Position numbers and translations under genes: made by a program. The notes below the pieces were generated by a model. The model was not told where the DNA came from. It saw nothing but the letters and a program-made list of their open reading frames with translations, and ran no database searches. A stretch of DNA of 64,000 nt from Candidatus Villigracilis proximus (GTDB lineage Bacteria; Chloroflexota; Anaerolineae; Anaerolineales; Villigracilaceae): assembly GCA_016715195.1 (NCBI GenBank), contig JADKBB010000016.1:66383-130382 (forward strand), in the 5' to 3' direction. Shown one piece after another: positions 17,801 through 25,975 of this stretch (position 1 is its first letter; the number at the start of each line of letters is the position of its first letter).

Positions 17801-18818
17801 TTGAACCCACAAATCCGGCATAGGCCATGTGATAGGAAATTCCCACACGCAATGTAATTCGAGTTCGAGTGGATAACTCAAGAATAAAATTTAATGCGCG
17901 TTCCACATCGTTTTCGTAGGCGGTTGGAGCGCCCCAAAACATTAGCAGATTAAATCCCTTGTCACCCAGATCGGGGCGTAAAAAGAATCCGCCGTATTGT
18001 TCCTGTAAAAGATATACCGTTTCCATGAACGGCGCGATCAAGGCCGCATCTGAAATACTGGCGGGAATATCAATGAAGAGATTCACGACCTGACGAAATT
18101 CTCCGGCCATCGGCAGGTGGGCAATTGAATCAGCGAGGAAAATGCCGGTTAGGTCGTCCGCAGGTTTCGGCGGAGGAAGAAGATGCGCAGTTGGTAAATC
18201 CGCGTGAATCTCTTGAATCAGAAAACAGTCATCCACAGGAGTCGCGTGTACGGCATCCTTCAATAGTTCGTATGAAATCGGGTCGGCCACAATATCCCCG
18301 GCGTGCGCAGACTCTTCACCCGAGACCGCGCCATTTAAACTTTCGCCGCGAAACCAGTAGCTCGCGCGTTTGCCATTAATGGATTTAAAGATCTGCCATG
18401 TTGTTTTGCCAAACCCAATGCCCACTTTAATGCGGATGGGAAATTCGCCATACGGAGTGGATACCAACGAATTGGATTTCGTGTGCGCCTGCATGGCCGC
18501 CGCCGCAGACAAACAACGCATCATTGCCTGACCTGAATCCTGTTCGGCGGGAAAAACAGCATTGAACGCATCCCCGGCATACCCGATCACAAATCCGCCC
18601 TGCGCGAAGACCGCATTGACCAATGGCTCGAAGACCACACGCATCATATCTGCCAGAATTTCTGCGCCGTGCGCGCCCTGTCTCGAAAGAACATCTGCCA
18701 TCGTGGAAAAACCGGAAAGATCCACGAACATGGAGGCGCCCAGAAAAATTCCGTTGCTTTCTCCGGCGCGGTATTTTTCGTAAATAAATTCTGGCACAAG
18801 CTGATGTGACTGCGTCAT
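14895..18818 (-). CDS. Soluble-adenylyl-cyclase-like protein: two cyclase domains, AAA ATPase, TPR array
   Basis: A 1307-residue protein. Cyclase domain 1 (about residues 25-180) has both metal-binding aspartates, Asp33 in FVDLSGFS and Asp83 in GYAGDAF. Cyclase domain 2 (about 225-385) is more diverged, keeping LGDKGFNLLMFWG and GWGVNLAARMM. A STAND/AAA-type ATPase follows, with Walker A LKGEAGIGKS near 443-452 and Walker B LVLFVEDTHW near 580. The C-terminal half is TPR-like helical repeats with recurring LG, A and Y positions. The order matches soluble adenylyl cyclases (C1-C2-NTPase-TPR). It likely makes cAMP or acts as a nucleotide-driven regulator. There is no membrane segment. Confidence 0.85.
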   Translation of the reverse strand: MTQSHQLVPEFIYEKYRAGESNGIFLGASMFVDLSGFSTMADVLSRQGAHGAEILADMMRVVFEPLVNAVFAQGGFVIGYAGDAFNAVFPAEQDSGQAMMRCLSAAAAMQAHTKSNSLVSTPYGEFPIRIKVGIGFGKTTWQIFKSINGKRASYWFRGESLNGAVSGEESAHAGDIVADPISYELLKDAVHATPVDDCFLIQEIHADLPTAHLLPPPKPADDLTGIFLADSIAHLPMAGEFRQVVNLFIDIPASISDAALIAPFMETVYLLQEQYGGFFLRPDLGDKGFNLLMFWGAPTAYENDVERALNFILELSTRTRITLRVGISYHMAYAGFVGSSQREDYTAYGWGVNLAARMMERAGEGEFWMDEEAARRAEKHFNFKPLGEYHFKGFKHEQKAFALIGRKNVIETVYQGELVGRGRELESLASFSDPLKQGQFAGVMVLKGEAGIGKSRLVHSFQYSEYFNDLSAQWMVCQADEILRLPFNPFTDWLKKRFELLENQSDELNWVTFSRNIQELAKATPDAELAAELLRTSSVLAALINISVPGSLYESLDAKGRYDNTLIALSVLLRAESLQKPLVLFVEDTHWLDKDTGAFLSYFVRTLLSEPDKQYPIAIIATQRPESNSAWTLDEVAMNGIQLEKLSSANMARLAEDIVGNPVSDSLLTLLDKRADGNPFFAEQILRYLSEQNALALDVEGKYFANEQVEVSLPTDVRAVLVARLDRLAQQVKETVQTASVLGREFEVRILGEMLHADEKISHHIAQAENANIWAPLTEIEYIFRHALLRDAAYSMQLLARQRGLHGLAVAAMETIYRDDLEPHYGELAYHAEKAEIKEKALHYLSLAGRLSLGVYQNQQAIDYFSRALALVSSDDLRTKFDLMLLRVECYYNISNPTEQLGNLDILEELAALLKDDGLLARALVRRAYCFSAVGDFQNVLTYALRAKDFAEAAHDDDLLLAIYLVLPNAFLRTGKGSDALQYAKDALAFAVKTKTRRGEGSTLTSLGLVSLETENPTIAMQYHEQALAIAREVKDRYLEAKALNNLANTVGLSQGDFSTARDYFEQAYFIFQELGYVSGKGLALTNLGWLTGLLGDYSASTAYHEQTLIISREIGNRSMEMCTYINLSAAAGGQGHAQDALKWAQKALEFSTKTGDRLGDSWAYFYLGYACILNAKYDDAVQMFLKSIEIRLEINTPVLIAESHAGLINAYLKTGNEVLAQKEAEQVLQYMQINPQFEGAEEPLRIYLAVFQVLDKTKDLRSNVVLQNAKQLLNTQVSKLRSEEARRMYVENVPWRRDLYKLINKD

Positions 18819-18892
18819 GGTTCCTGATTTTACCGCTTGTTGTATAAGCGAATATAATTACTTAACTTTTTACTGCGGAGACAGGCAGTCCA

Positions 18893-19180
18893 ATGAACAA
18901 TCAGATCGATAAGCGCGGAAAACTATTGGAAGAACCATTTGCGTATAAAACAACAAAAGACGGCAAGGTCTTTATCTACTGGCACGGAAAACAGATCATG
19001 CTTCTCAACGGAAAAACAGCGGACAAATTTACCGCGTCTATTGAGCAGGCCGATGCACAGCAGGCGCAGTTGTTAATGGCGCGCGTCACGGGTCACTTTA
19101 AACATGGAAATGAAACCCTAATAACAGCGAGCACAAAAGGAGTACATCATGCAGGTCATAAATATTGCTCAAAAATTTAA
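18893..19180 (+). CDS. Hypothetical small protein
   Basis: A 95-residue hydrophilic protein (KTTKDGKVFIYWHGKQIMLL is its most structured stretch, then Gln/Ala-rich helix). Its last ten codons overlap the cupin gene. A TATAAT at 18853-18858 lies about 35 bases upstream, with a weak TTACCG 17 bases before it, suggesting a promoter that diverges from the cyclase gene. No family is recognised. Gene order suggests a unit with the cupin and TPR genes. Confidence 0.6.
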   Translation: MNNQIDKRGKLLEEPFAYKTTKDGKVFIYWHGKQIMLLNGKTADKFTASIEQADAQQAQLLMARVTGHFKHGNETLITASTKGVHHAGHKYCSKI

Positions 19181-19505
19181 CCTTTTCAACGAACATTGGA
19201 GTCCGCGTATTGTGGGCGAGTTGAATGACTCGCATATTAAACTGGCGAAATTACACGGGGAATTTGTCTGGCATCAACACGAAAACGAAGATGAAATGTT
19301 CCTGATCGTAAAAGGCAAACTGCTGATCAAATTGCGAGATCGTGACCTATGGTTGAATGAAGGCGAATTTGTCATTATTCCCAAAGGTGTGGAGCATTGT
19401 CCGGTGGCGGAAGAGGAAGTTCATGTCATGCTGCTGGAACCAAAGTCCACGCTGAATACGGGAGATCAACAAAACGAAAGAACAGTGGAGGCTCAATGGA
19501 TCTGA
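19149..19505 (+). CDS. Cupin-domain protein
   Basis: A 118-residue single-cupin protein. The metal-binding motif WHQHENEDEMFLIVKGKL (two His, Glu) and the second motif IPKGVEHCPVAEE give the usual conserved small beta-barrel. AAAGGAG lies just before the start. Such proteins range from isomerases to dioxygenases and sensors, and no substrate can be assigned. It overlaps the genes on both sides, so translation is probably coupled. Confidence 0.85.
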   Translation: MQVINIAQKFNLFNEHWSPRIVGELNDSHIKLAKLHGEFVWHQHENEDEMFLIVKGKLLIKLRDRDLWLNEGEFVIIPKGVEHCPVAEEEVHVMLLEPKSTLNTGDQQNERTVEAQWI

Positions 19506-19987
19506 TCAATACACTCGTCGAAGCAAATAAATTACGCGCAAAGGATCGGCACGAAGATGCGCGCGAACTGCTGGTGAAGCTCGCAGCGGAATATCCGACC
19601 AATCCGGTGGTTCAGTATCGAACTGCCTGTGTCTATGATTTTCTGGGGCGTGAGCGCGATGCCATTCCGCACTATCACGCGGCGATAGAAAATGATCTGC
19701 CGGAAAACGAATTGCCTCAGGCCTATCTGGGACTGGGCAGCACCTACCGCACCCTGGGACAATATGCCGAATCAAAAAAGATCCTGACCGAAGGGTTAGA
19801 TCGTTTTCCTGATGCAGTTGAAATGAAAGTATTTCTAGCGATGACTCTTTACAATCTCGGTGAAAATCATGAGGCTGTCAGTTCATTGCTAAAAGTTCTT
19901 ATAGATACAACCTCCGACGAAGGCGTTATCAGCTATGAACGCGCCATCCGCTTTTATGCGGACGATCTGAATAAAAAATGGGATTAA
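19496..19987 (+). CDS. Tetratricopeptide-repeat protein
   Basis: A 163-residue all-helical protein with about three TPR units (AYLGLGSTYRTLGQYAESKK and neighbours). I chose 19496 because GGAGGCTCA precedes it and it overlaps the cupin stop by ten bases. The longer in-frame start at 19397 would lie deep in the cupin gene. TPR proteins bind partners, but none is identifiable. Confidence 0.75.
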   Translation: MDLINTLVEANKLRAKDRHEDARELLVKLAAEYPTNPVVQYRTACVYDFLGRERDAIPHYHAAIENDLPENELPQAYLGLGSTYRTLGQYAESKKILTEGLDRFPDAVEMKVFLAMTLYNLGENHEAVSSLLKVLIDTTSDEGVISYERAIRFYADDLNKKWD

Positions 19988-20013
19988 GTTTTTATAAATA
20001 AGGAAAGTTAACC

Positions 20014-20637
20014 ATGCAATTAACCAGCATCAATATCGGGCAAAAACAAACCCTGCAAAGCGGCGATAAATCAGAAATCACCGGAATCTTCAAGCAGCCT
20101 GTATCGGGACCGATTCAGATCACGACTCTCGGCATTGCAGAAGATTTTATCGGCAGTCCCAAACATCACGGCGGACCAGATCAGGCAGTCTATGTCTATG
20201 GAACAAAAGATTATGAATGGTGGTCAACCGAATTGGGACGTGAGGTTGATGCAGGCACGTTTGGCGAGAACCTGACCATCTCAGAACTGGAAAGTGCAAA
20301 ATTCAACATTGGAGATTTTCTGCATGTTGGCGAAGTCATATTGCAAGTCACCGCGCCGCGCATTCCCTGCGGAACTTTTGCAAGGCGCATGGAAGACTCA
20401 AAATTTGTGAAACGTTTTCGCGGGGCGGAACGCCCCGGCTTGTATTGCCGCGTCATCAAAGAGGGAGTTGTGAAAACTGGTGATGAAGTCCGCGTGGAGA
20501 TATACACTGGCGAAACCATTTCAGTGACCCAAATGTATCGTGACTATTACGAAAAGATAAAAGCGAAGAAACACTCCGCAGAAACCTTGCCGCGCCGATC
20601 GCAGTCCGCGCTCGGGTTGATCTGGAAGAAGAGTTGA
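20014..20637 (+). CDS. MOSC-domain protein, YiiM-like
   Basis: A 207-residue protein with the MOSC core: GSPKHHGGPDQAVYVYG, then a W-rich DYEWWS segment, GTFGENLTI, and the conserved Cys in PRIPCGTFARRM. MOSC proteins of the YiiM type bind molybdenum cofactor and reduce N-hydroxylated bases such as 6-N-hydroxylaminopurine. The family motif is clear; the substrate here is inferred from relatives. AAGGAAAG lies before the start. Confidence 0.87.
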   Translation: MQLTSINIGQKQTLQSGDKSEITGIFKQPVSGPIQITTLGIAEDFIGSPKHHGGPDQAVYVYGTKDYEWWSTELGREVDAGTFGENLTISELESAKFNIGDFLHVGEVILQVTAPRIPCGTFARRMEDSKFVKRFRGAERPGLYCRVIKEGVVKTGDEVRVEIYTGETISVTQMYRDYYEKIKAKKHSAETLPRRSQSALGLIWKKS

Positions 20638-20698
20638 ACAAGTTGTTAAAGTAGTGATATCGGATCGCGGACTTTAGTCCGCAATCCCAAAAGTGCAG

Positions 20699-20727
20699 TT
20701 GAATAAATAGAAAAAATGTTCTATAAT
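20699..20727 (+). promoter_or_regulatory. Sigma-70-type promoter for the DUF4287 gene
   Basis: TTGAAT at 20699-20704 and TATAAT at 20722-20727 are exactly 17 bases apart. The predicted start is near 20734, with AAGGAG about six bases before the 20774 start codon. Confidence 0.65.
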
Positions 20728-20773
20728 CGAAACATCGGCTTTCCCCCAACTTTACTAATAAGGAGATCATCTG

Positions 20774-21343
20774 ATGAGCAGCCTCGATCAAGCAGTCCAA
20801 ACCCAAATCGATAACATCCAAAAGAAAACAGGCAAAACCCTCGCAGAGCTTTCCGTCATCGCAAAGAAAAGCGGACTTGCCAAACATGGCGAACTGCGTG
20901 ACATGTTCAAGGAAAAACTTGGACTGGGTCATGGCGATGCAAACGCGCTGGTTCATGCCATTTTTGCATCCGATGGAACGCGCGCGGCTGACGGCAAAAG
21001 TGGTGATGCGGTTTTAGATGAAATCTATTCAGGCGCGAAAGCGGGGTTTCGCGTCATACACGAAAAGTTGATGAAGGAAATTAATACCTTTGGCGAATTC
21101 GAGATCGTGCCAAAAAAGGGATATGTCAGTTTGCGGCGCAAAAAACAATTTGCAATGATCGGCCCCAAGACCAACACCCGTTTTGAAGTGGGCATCAACG
21201 CAAAGGACTTAAAGAAAAATGCCCGCCTGCTGGAACAGCCCAAAGGAAGCATGTGCAATTACATCGTTAATGTCAGCGACGCGCAGGAAGTTAATTCCGA
21301 GCTGATCGGCTGGATCAAATCCGCATTTGAAGGAGCAGAATAA
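20774..21343 (+). CDS. DUF4287 + DUF5655 domain protein
   Basis: A 189-residue protein. The N-terminal 60 residues (KKTGKTLAELSVIAKKSGLA, KHGELRDMFKEKLGLGHGDA) match the DUF4287 helical domain. The C-terminal half (IYSGAKAGFRVIHEKLMKEI then SLRRKKQFAMIGPKT) matches DUF5655, which is often found with restriction-like or transport-associated proteins. Function is unknown. It is well expressed in principle, with a good promoter and AAGGAG site. Confidence 0.8.
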   Translation: MSSLDQAVQTQIDNIQKKTGKTLAELSVIAKKSGLAKHGELRDMFKEKLGLGHGDANALVHAIFASDGTRAADGKSGDAVLDEIYSGAKAGFRVIHEKLMKEINTFGEFEIVPKKGYVSLRRKKQFAMIGPKTNTRFEVGINAKDLKKNARLLEQPKGSMCNYIVNVSDAQEVNSELIGWIKSAFEGAE

Positions 21344-21347
21344 TCGC

Positions 21348-21821
21348 ATGGGAAAAAATATCAAGCAGGAAGAATTTAAGAACACATTGTCGGCCTTGAT
21401 GGAAGAAACCTTTGAAAAGCCGCGCGGCATTTATCTGGATAAGGACACGTCTCTTTTTCAAACGCTCGAAACTGTTTCTGCTCAAGAGGCATCGATCCCC
21501 GTTGGGGGAAAGTGCGCCTCACTCGCCGCGCAGGTTGCACATGTCACTTTTTACATGAGCGTGCTTGAGCGCTTCGTGATGCATCACGACACCAGCCCCG
21601 CCGACTGGGGCGAAGTCTGGCGCACCGTGGAAAAGGTCACGCCTGAAGAATGGGATGCGCTGAAAAGCAATTTGAATGAAATGTACAACCGCATGAGCAA
21701 AATGTTTCAGGATAACGAAGTATGGAACGAAGACACCATGGGCGGCGCGTTGGGGATCGTGGTGCATACCGCCTATCATCTCGGTGAAATTCGTCAGGCC
21801 TTGTGTGTGTTGAAACAATAA
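21348..21821 (+). CDS. DinB-superfamily protein
   Basis: A 157-residue four-helix protein. His at CASLAAQVAHVTFYM and the final HTAYHLGEIRQAL motif are the usual metal-binding positions of DinB-like domains, which include thiol transferases and proteins of unknown role. The ATG at 21348 is preferred over 21327, which is inside the previous gene. It lies four bases after the DUF4287 gene, likely the same transcript. Confidence 0.75.
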   Translation: MGKNIKQEEFKNTLSALMEETFEKPRGIYLDKDTSLFQTLETVSAQEASIPVGGKCASLAAQVAHVTFYMSVLERFVMHHDTSPADWGEVWRTVEKVTPEEWDALKSNLNEMYNRMSKMFQDNEVWNEDTMGGALGIVVHTAYHLGEIRQALCVLKQ

Positions 21822-21823
21822 AC

Positions 21824-22171
21824 ATGAAGTGGATCATTGTTATTCTGATCATTCTGAATGCCAGTTGGATGTTGGCCGACGGAAGCCGCGCCCTCGTACT
21901 CGGTGACTATGTCACGCCGGCCGGCGGTGAGTACACGGGTCAACTCGGACCGTGGGCCGGGTTCGTAAAAACAATAGGCATTGAGCCCCGTTCGACATTA
22001 ATGAAAACCGTCTTCGTGGCCTATGGCCTCTCTGCATTGACAGCCGCCACAGGCTTTGGCTTGGACCAACCCTGGGGACGTAATTTGTTGATCGTTATCT
22101 CAATTTTAGGATTATGGTATCTGCCGGTTGGCACTGCCGCAAACATGGACGCTTTAATTTGTAATTTCTGA
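21824..22171 (+). CDS. Small integral membrane protein of unknown function
   Basis: A 115-residue protein with three to four hydrophobic segments (residues 2-20, 63-80, 87-110) and a polar LGDYVTPAGGEYTGQLGPW loop. The start at 21824 lies two bases after the DinB-like stop, so it is probably coupled. No family is recognised. Confidence 0.65.
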   Translation: MKWIIVILIILNASWMLADGSRALVLGDYVTPAGGEYTGQLGPWAGFVKTIGIEPRSTLMKTVFVAYGLSALTAATGFGLDQPWGRNLLIVISILGLWYLPVGTAANMDALICNF

Positions 22172-22183
22172 CAGGAGGAAAAC

Positions 22184-22408
22184 ATGCCCGCACGTCCACG
22201 CTATGAAATGCCTGATTTTTTCCGTGATGCGCTCACTACACACGGAGTGATGGATGCCTACAACGCACGCCCTGCCTACCAACAAAATGATTACATCGGC
22301 TGGATCACCCGAGCCAAACTGGAAGCCACAAAACAGAAACGCTTAAATCAAATGTTGGATGAACTAAAGAAAGGCGGTGTGTACATGAAGATGAAATGGA
22401 ACAGGTAG
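22184..22408 (+). CDS. YdeI/OmdA-like domain protein (bacteriocin-protection type)
   Basis: A 74-residue protein. It consists of the helical tail domain seen at the C-terminus of YdeI/OmdA proteins: P-D-F domain start, then YNARPAYQQNDYIGWITRAK and ATKQKRLNQMLDEL with a final basic stretch. Full-length relatives also carry a DUF1905 domain, which is missing here, so this is the stand-alone form. AGGAGG lies before the start. Confidence 0.75.
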   Translation: MPARPRYEMPDFFRDALTTHGVMDAYNARPAYQQNDYIGWITRAKLEATKQKRLNQMLDELKKGGVYMKMKWNR

Positions 22409-22466
22409 GATATAGGCGTTCCGAACAGCAAATTTTTTTTTAACACTTATCAAGAGAAAAAAGATT

Positions 22467-22703
22467 ATGAAAAAAACTCCCGTTTCCAAGCCCCGTAAGC
22501 CCCGGGAAATGGCCCCGGAATACACCTTTGACTACAAAAAGGCAAAACCTAACCGCTTTGCCGAAAAAATGAAAAGTGAACCAGTCATTGTGCTTCTTGA
22601 TGCAGATGTTGCAAAGGTATTCAAGACAACCGAGCAGGTCAACAAAGCCTTGCGTGCATTGTTGTCTGCCATCCCCGACGAGGAGAGTGTGAAAGTATTG
22701 TAG
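22467..22703 (+). CDS. Antitoxin-like small protein
   Basis: A 78-residue protein. A basic, Pro-rich start is followed by FDYKKAKPNRFAEKM, then the strand VIVLLDADVAKVF and the helix EQVNKALRALLSAI. This layout resembles small antitoxin-like proteins that often sit beside a nuclease toxin. No toxin gene is adjacent: the next gene is a phosphohydrolase 63 bases downstream. The assignment is by resemblance only. Confidence 0.55.
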   Translation: MKKTPVSKPRKPREMAPEYTFDYKKAKPNRFAEKMKSEPVIVLLDADVAKVFKTTEQVNKALRALLSAIPDEESVKVL

Positions 22704-22766
22704 AGGATTGTATTTACTGAGTGTCAGTTTATACCGACGTAAACTCATCTGTGGCAAAATAGGGGC

Positions 22767-23423
22767 ATGACTCAAACCGACATCATTCAAAAAACAAGCG
22801 AATATATCAAACAGGAATTCAGCGACGATTCCTCGGGACATGACTGGTGGCATATTTACCGGGTCTGGAAAAATGCTGTCACCATTTGCAAACATGAAAC
22901 AGCCGATCTTTTCGTGGTTGAACTCGCCGCCCTGTTACATGACCTCGATGACTGGAAGTTCAACGAAAGCGAAGATGAAACCCCGCACCGCGCCAAAGCG
23001 TGGATGCAGCAATGCGGCGTGGACCCGCGTGTAAATCAACAGGTCTGCGAGATCATCATGAACGTCTCTTATAAAGGCGCACAGGTCGAAAATAAAATGA
23101 AAAGCCTTGAAGGCTTTATTGTGCAGGATGCCGACCGGCTGGATGCCATCGGCGCCATCGGCATCGGGCGCGCCTTTGCCTACGGCGGATATAAGAACCG
23201 CCCCATGTATGACCCTGAAACATCAAATCAAATGCACGCGAGTTTTGAAGATTACAAGAACAGCAAAAGCGCGACCATTAATCATTTTTACGAAAAATTG
23301 CTTTTGCTAAAAGACATGATGAACACAGTCACCGCCAAAAGGATCGCCGAACAGCGGCACGAGGTCATGTTGAAATTTCTTGATCAATTCATGAACGAAT
23401 GGGAAGGCAGTGACATTCAGTGA
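22767..23423 (+). CDS. HD-domain phosphohydrolase, YedJ-like
   Basis: A 218-residue protein. The metal site is visible as H-D-W-W-H near residue 28, HDLDDW near residue 68, and a later Asp in VQDADRLDAIGAIG. This is the pattern of HD hydrolases acting on phosphate esters or nucleotides. The substrate is unknown. It is followed by a terminator and then a low-complexity G-run. Confidence 0.85.
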   Translation: MTQTDIIQKTSEYIKQEFSDDSSGHDWWHIYRVWKNAVTICKHETADLFVVELAALLHDLDDWKFNESEDETPHRAKAWMQQCGVDPRVNQQVCEIIMNVSYKGAQVENKMKSLEGFIVQDADRLDAIGAIGIGRAFAYGGYKNRPMYDPETSNQMHASFEDYKNSKSATINHFYEKLLLLKDMMNTVTAKRIAEQRHEVMLKFLDQFMNEWEGSDIQ

Positions 23424-23441
23424 GTAGGATGAACAAATATG

Positions 23442-23483
23442 AATCACCCCGAAATTAAGATTTCGAGGGTGATTTCGTTTTTA
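23442..23483 (+). terminator. Intrinsic terminator after the HD-domain gene
   Basis: AATCACCC/GGGTGATT plus CGAAAT/ATTTCG form a stem with a single bulge, followed by CGTTTTT. Confidence 0.8.
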
Positions 23484-23491
23484 AGAACAAA

Positions 23492-23525
23492 GGGGGGGGG
23501 GCGGCCCGCGGGGGGGGGGCCCCCG
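23492..23525. other. Short G-run low-complexity tract, probably artefactual
   Basis: Thirty-four bases made almost only of G and C, with runs of nine to eleven G. It is unlike anything around it except the much larger tract at 49641-50788. The rest of the 23424-23705 spacer holds an AT-rich stretch and a TTCGTG-type dispersed repeat at about 23655-23685. Confidence 0.7.
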
Positions 23526-23705
23526 ACGAGAAGGGGAAAAAATCAGCGTTTTCTTGCGCGAACGGTTAGCGTCCCAAATTAAATTCTGGATGTGTCATGG
23601 TTGTTTTTTAGCGTTCGTCACGCGTCCGCGTTTTACGTAAGAAAAAAACTAAAATTCGTGTTTCTTCGTGCCCTTCGTGGACAAATAAAGATAGCCCGTA
23701 AAGTC

Positions 23706-24350
23706 TTATTGGATTTTCAACATCTCGCGCACGATGGGAGTTAATCCACTAAAGAAAAATTCCACCGCGATCACCATCACGATCAGTCCCATCAAACGCA
23801 GCATAACCTTGTTTCCGTTCTCACCAATGAGACGTGTCACCTGTTTTGCACCGAGCAGCAAAATATAGGTAATAGCGATTAGCAGCACAATGATCCCCAC
23901 CACGATCCCTACTTCCAGCGGAGTCTTCGTCTCATTCATCAGCAGGATCGACGTAGTGATCGCACCCGGTCCGCAAATGATCGGAATTCCCAAAGGCGTG
24001 ATCGAAATATCGTTGATATAAGCGTGATTGGTCTCATCGTCAAATTGTGTACGCGAGAGATGCGCTTGCAGCATTTCGTATCCCATCAGGAAAAATATCA
24101 CACCACCCACCACCCGCAGACTATTAACCGAAATGGAAAAGAAACGGAATATCCACTGACCCGTCAACGCGAAAGCCAGCAAAATAAACAAAGCCGTCAG
24201 GCTCGCCTTGCGTGCCACACGATGCGATTCCTGCGGCGACAGTTTCGCGGTCATCGCGGTAAAGACCGGAATGACACCCACCGGATTGACCATGGTGAAC
24301 ATCGAAATAAAACTAAGCAATGCAAATTCAAAAAGTGGAGATGCAGTCAT
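23706..24350 (-). CDS. MarC-family integral membrane protein
   Basis: A 214-residue protein with six hydrophobic helices. The MFTMVNPVGVIPVFTAMT motif near the start and ITPLGIPIICGPGAITTSI in the middle define the MarC/YchE family, which was once linked to multiple antibiotic resistance but has no proven function. The start at 24350 follows AGGAGC; a longer in-frame start at 24485 would enter the divergent peptidase gene. It is divergent from the M1 peptidase with an 83-base gap. Confidence 0.88.
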   Translation of the reverse strand: MTASPLFEFALLSFISMFTMVNPVGVIPVFTAMTAKLSPQESHRVARKASLTALFILLAFALTGQWIFRFFSISVNSLRVVGGVIFFLMGYEMLQAHLSRTQFDDETNHAYINDISITPLGIPIICGPGAITTSILLMNETKTPLEVGIVVGIIVLLIAITYILLLGAKQVTRLIGENGNKVMLRLMGLIVMVIAVEFFFSGLTPIVREMLKIQ

Positions 24351-24433
24351 AAAGCTCCTGTTGATTCCTTTGGATGGCTCAATTCTACAACAACCCTGCG
24401 TGATATACTGCCTTAACTCAACAAGGAAGATAC

Positions 24434-25954
24434 ATGAAAAACAAAAGATCAACTCGCATATTTCTTGCCTGTCTATTACTAACACTCACGATCCTGGCCT
24501 GCAATCAATTTGTTGCTGAGCAAAAACCTCCGCATGATATCGCAACCGTTCCAGCAACGGATGAAGCCTCAGTCACCGCCATGCCCGAACAGCCATTGGA
24601 AGCAAGTGCCGGCTCAACCGGTCTGGGTGATTCGCTCTATCCTGATTTCGGCAATGGCGGATATGAAACAACCCACTATACGTTGGATATGACGATCAAC
24701 AACATCTCCACCAGCGACCTCTCCGCCATTGTGTCCATCGAAGCCAATGCGCTGCAAAATTTATCCAGTTTCAATTTAGACTTCGTCGGTTTCGAGATCA
24801 ATGAAATTACAGTGAATGGTGAGTCCGCCGAATTCGAGCGGACAGAATCCGAGTTGACCGTTTACCCATCCAGCGCGATCGCAAAGGATGAAGCGTTTAC
24901 AGTCATCGTTCAATACGCAGGCTCACCCGAGGAAATGCAATCCGTGGCATTGCCTGTGCAAACCGGCTGGGTCACCGTGGACGGTGGAAGTTTCGTCATG
25001 AGCGAACCGGATGGCTCTGCAAGTTTCTACCCCGTCAACGATCATCCGCTGGATAAGGCGACATACACTTTTCGAGTGACCGTCCCCGTACCACTGGAAG
25101 TCGCAGCCAATGGTGTGTTAACTGAAACCATTAACAGTGGTGACACAAATACTTATATCTTTGAAGTCCGCGATCCGATGGCAAGTTATCTCGCCACGAT
25201 CAACATCGATGAATTTGAGATCGAAACCTCACAATCCCAAACCGGCGTTCCGATCAGGGACTATTACTCAAGCACGCTTGCTGAAGAATACCGTGAGCCA
25301 TTTGCGCGTCAGCCTGAGATGATCGATTACTTCAGCGAAATATTCGGTCCCTATCCTTTTGAAGTGTACGGATCCATGCTCATGGATACCGAATTCGGCT
25401 CGGCGTTGGAGAATCAAACTCTCTCCATCTACGGTACCGATATGATCGATCTTGACAATGTTGAAGAAACAGAACTCACTGTGGCGCATGAACTGTCACA
25501 TCAATGGTTTGGAGATAGCGTCAGTGTGGCCGATTGGAGCGACATCTGGCTCAATGAAGGTTTCGCAACCTATTCCGAAGGTCTGTGGATCGAACACACC
25601 AGCGGACGTGAATCCCTCGATGATTGGGTTAAATTTATATACTCAGACGTTATCACCTACCCCGAGTACTACCCCGCGCCGGGCAGCCCGCCCGCAGACG
25701 ATCTCTTCAACGGCGGAGTCTACGTCCGCGGCGGACTTTTGCTCCACGCCCTGCGCCTTGAAGTTGGCGACGAAAATTTCTTCGCGATCCTGCAAACCTA
25801 TTTCGAGCGTTATCAGGGCGGCAACGCATCCACTGCCGATTTCATCGCAATTGCCGAAGAGATCAGCGCCAAAGACCTGAGTACATTCTTTGATGCGTGG
25901 TTATTCAATGAGGCTATTCCGTCCATTCCCGCAATGGGTTTGGGTGTTGAATAG
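24434..25954 (+). CDS. M1-family metallopeptidase lipoprotein
   Basis: A 506-residue secreted protein. The signal ends in lipobox LTILAC (Cys at about 23), so it should be anchored outside the membrane. The N-terminal beta domain leads into the catalytic domain with HELSHQWFGD (zinc His at about 352 and 356) and NEGFATYSEG, whose Glu about 19 residues after the second His completes the HExxH-x18-E site. It lacks the long C-terminal domains of PepN. An extended -10 (TGATATACT at 24401-24409) is a likely promoter. Confidence 0.9.
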   Translation: MKNKRSTRIFLACLLLTLTILACNQFVAEQKPPHDIATVPATDEASVTAMPEQPLEASAGSTGLGDSLYPDFGNGGYETTHYTLDMTINNISTSDLSAIVSIEANALQNLSSFNLDFVGFEINEITVNGESAEFERTESELTVYPSSAIAKDEAFTVIVQYAGSPEEMQSVALPVQTGWVTVDGGSFVMSEPDGSASFYPVNDHPLDKATYTFRVTVPVPLEVAANGVLTETINSGDTNTYIFEVRDPMASYLATINIDEFEIETSQSQTGVPIRDYYSSTLAEEYREPFARQPEMIDYFSEIFGPYPFEVYGSMLMDTEFGSALENQTLSIYGTDMIDLDNVEETELTVAHELSHQWFGDSVSVADWSDIWLNEGFATYSEGLWIEHTSGRESLDDWVKFIYSDVITYPEYYPAPGSPPADDLFNGGVYVRGGLLLHALRLEVGDENFFAILQTYFERYQGGNASTADFIAIAEEISAKDLSTFFDAWLFNEAIPSIPAMGLGVE

Positions 25955-25975
25955 AAAACAAGGAGCCTTCTTTCA

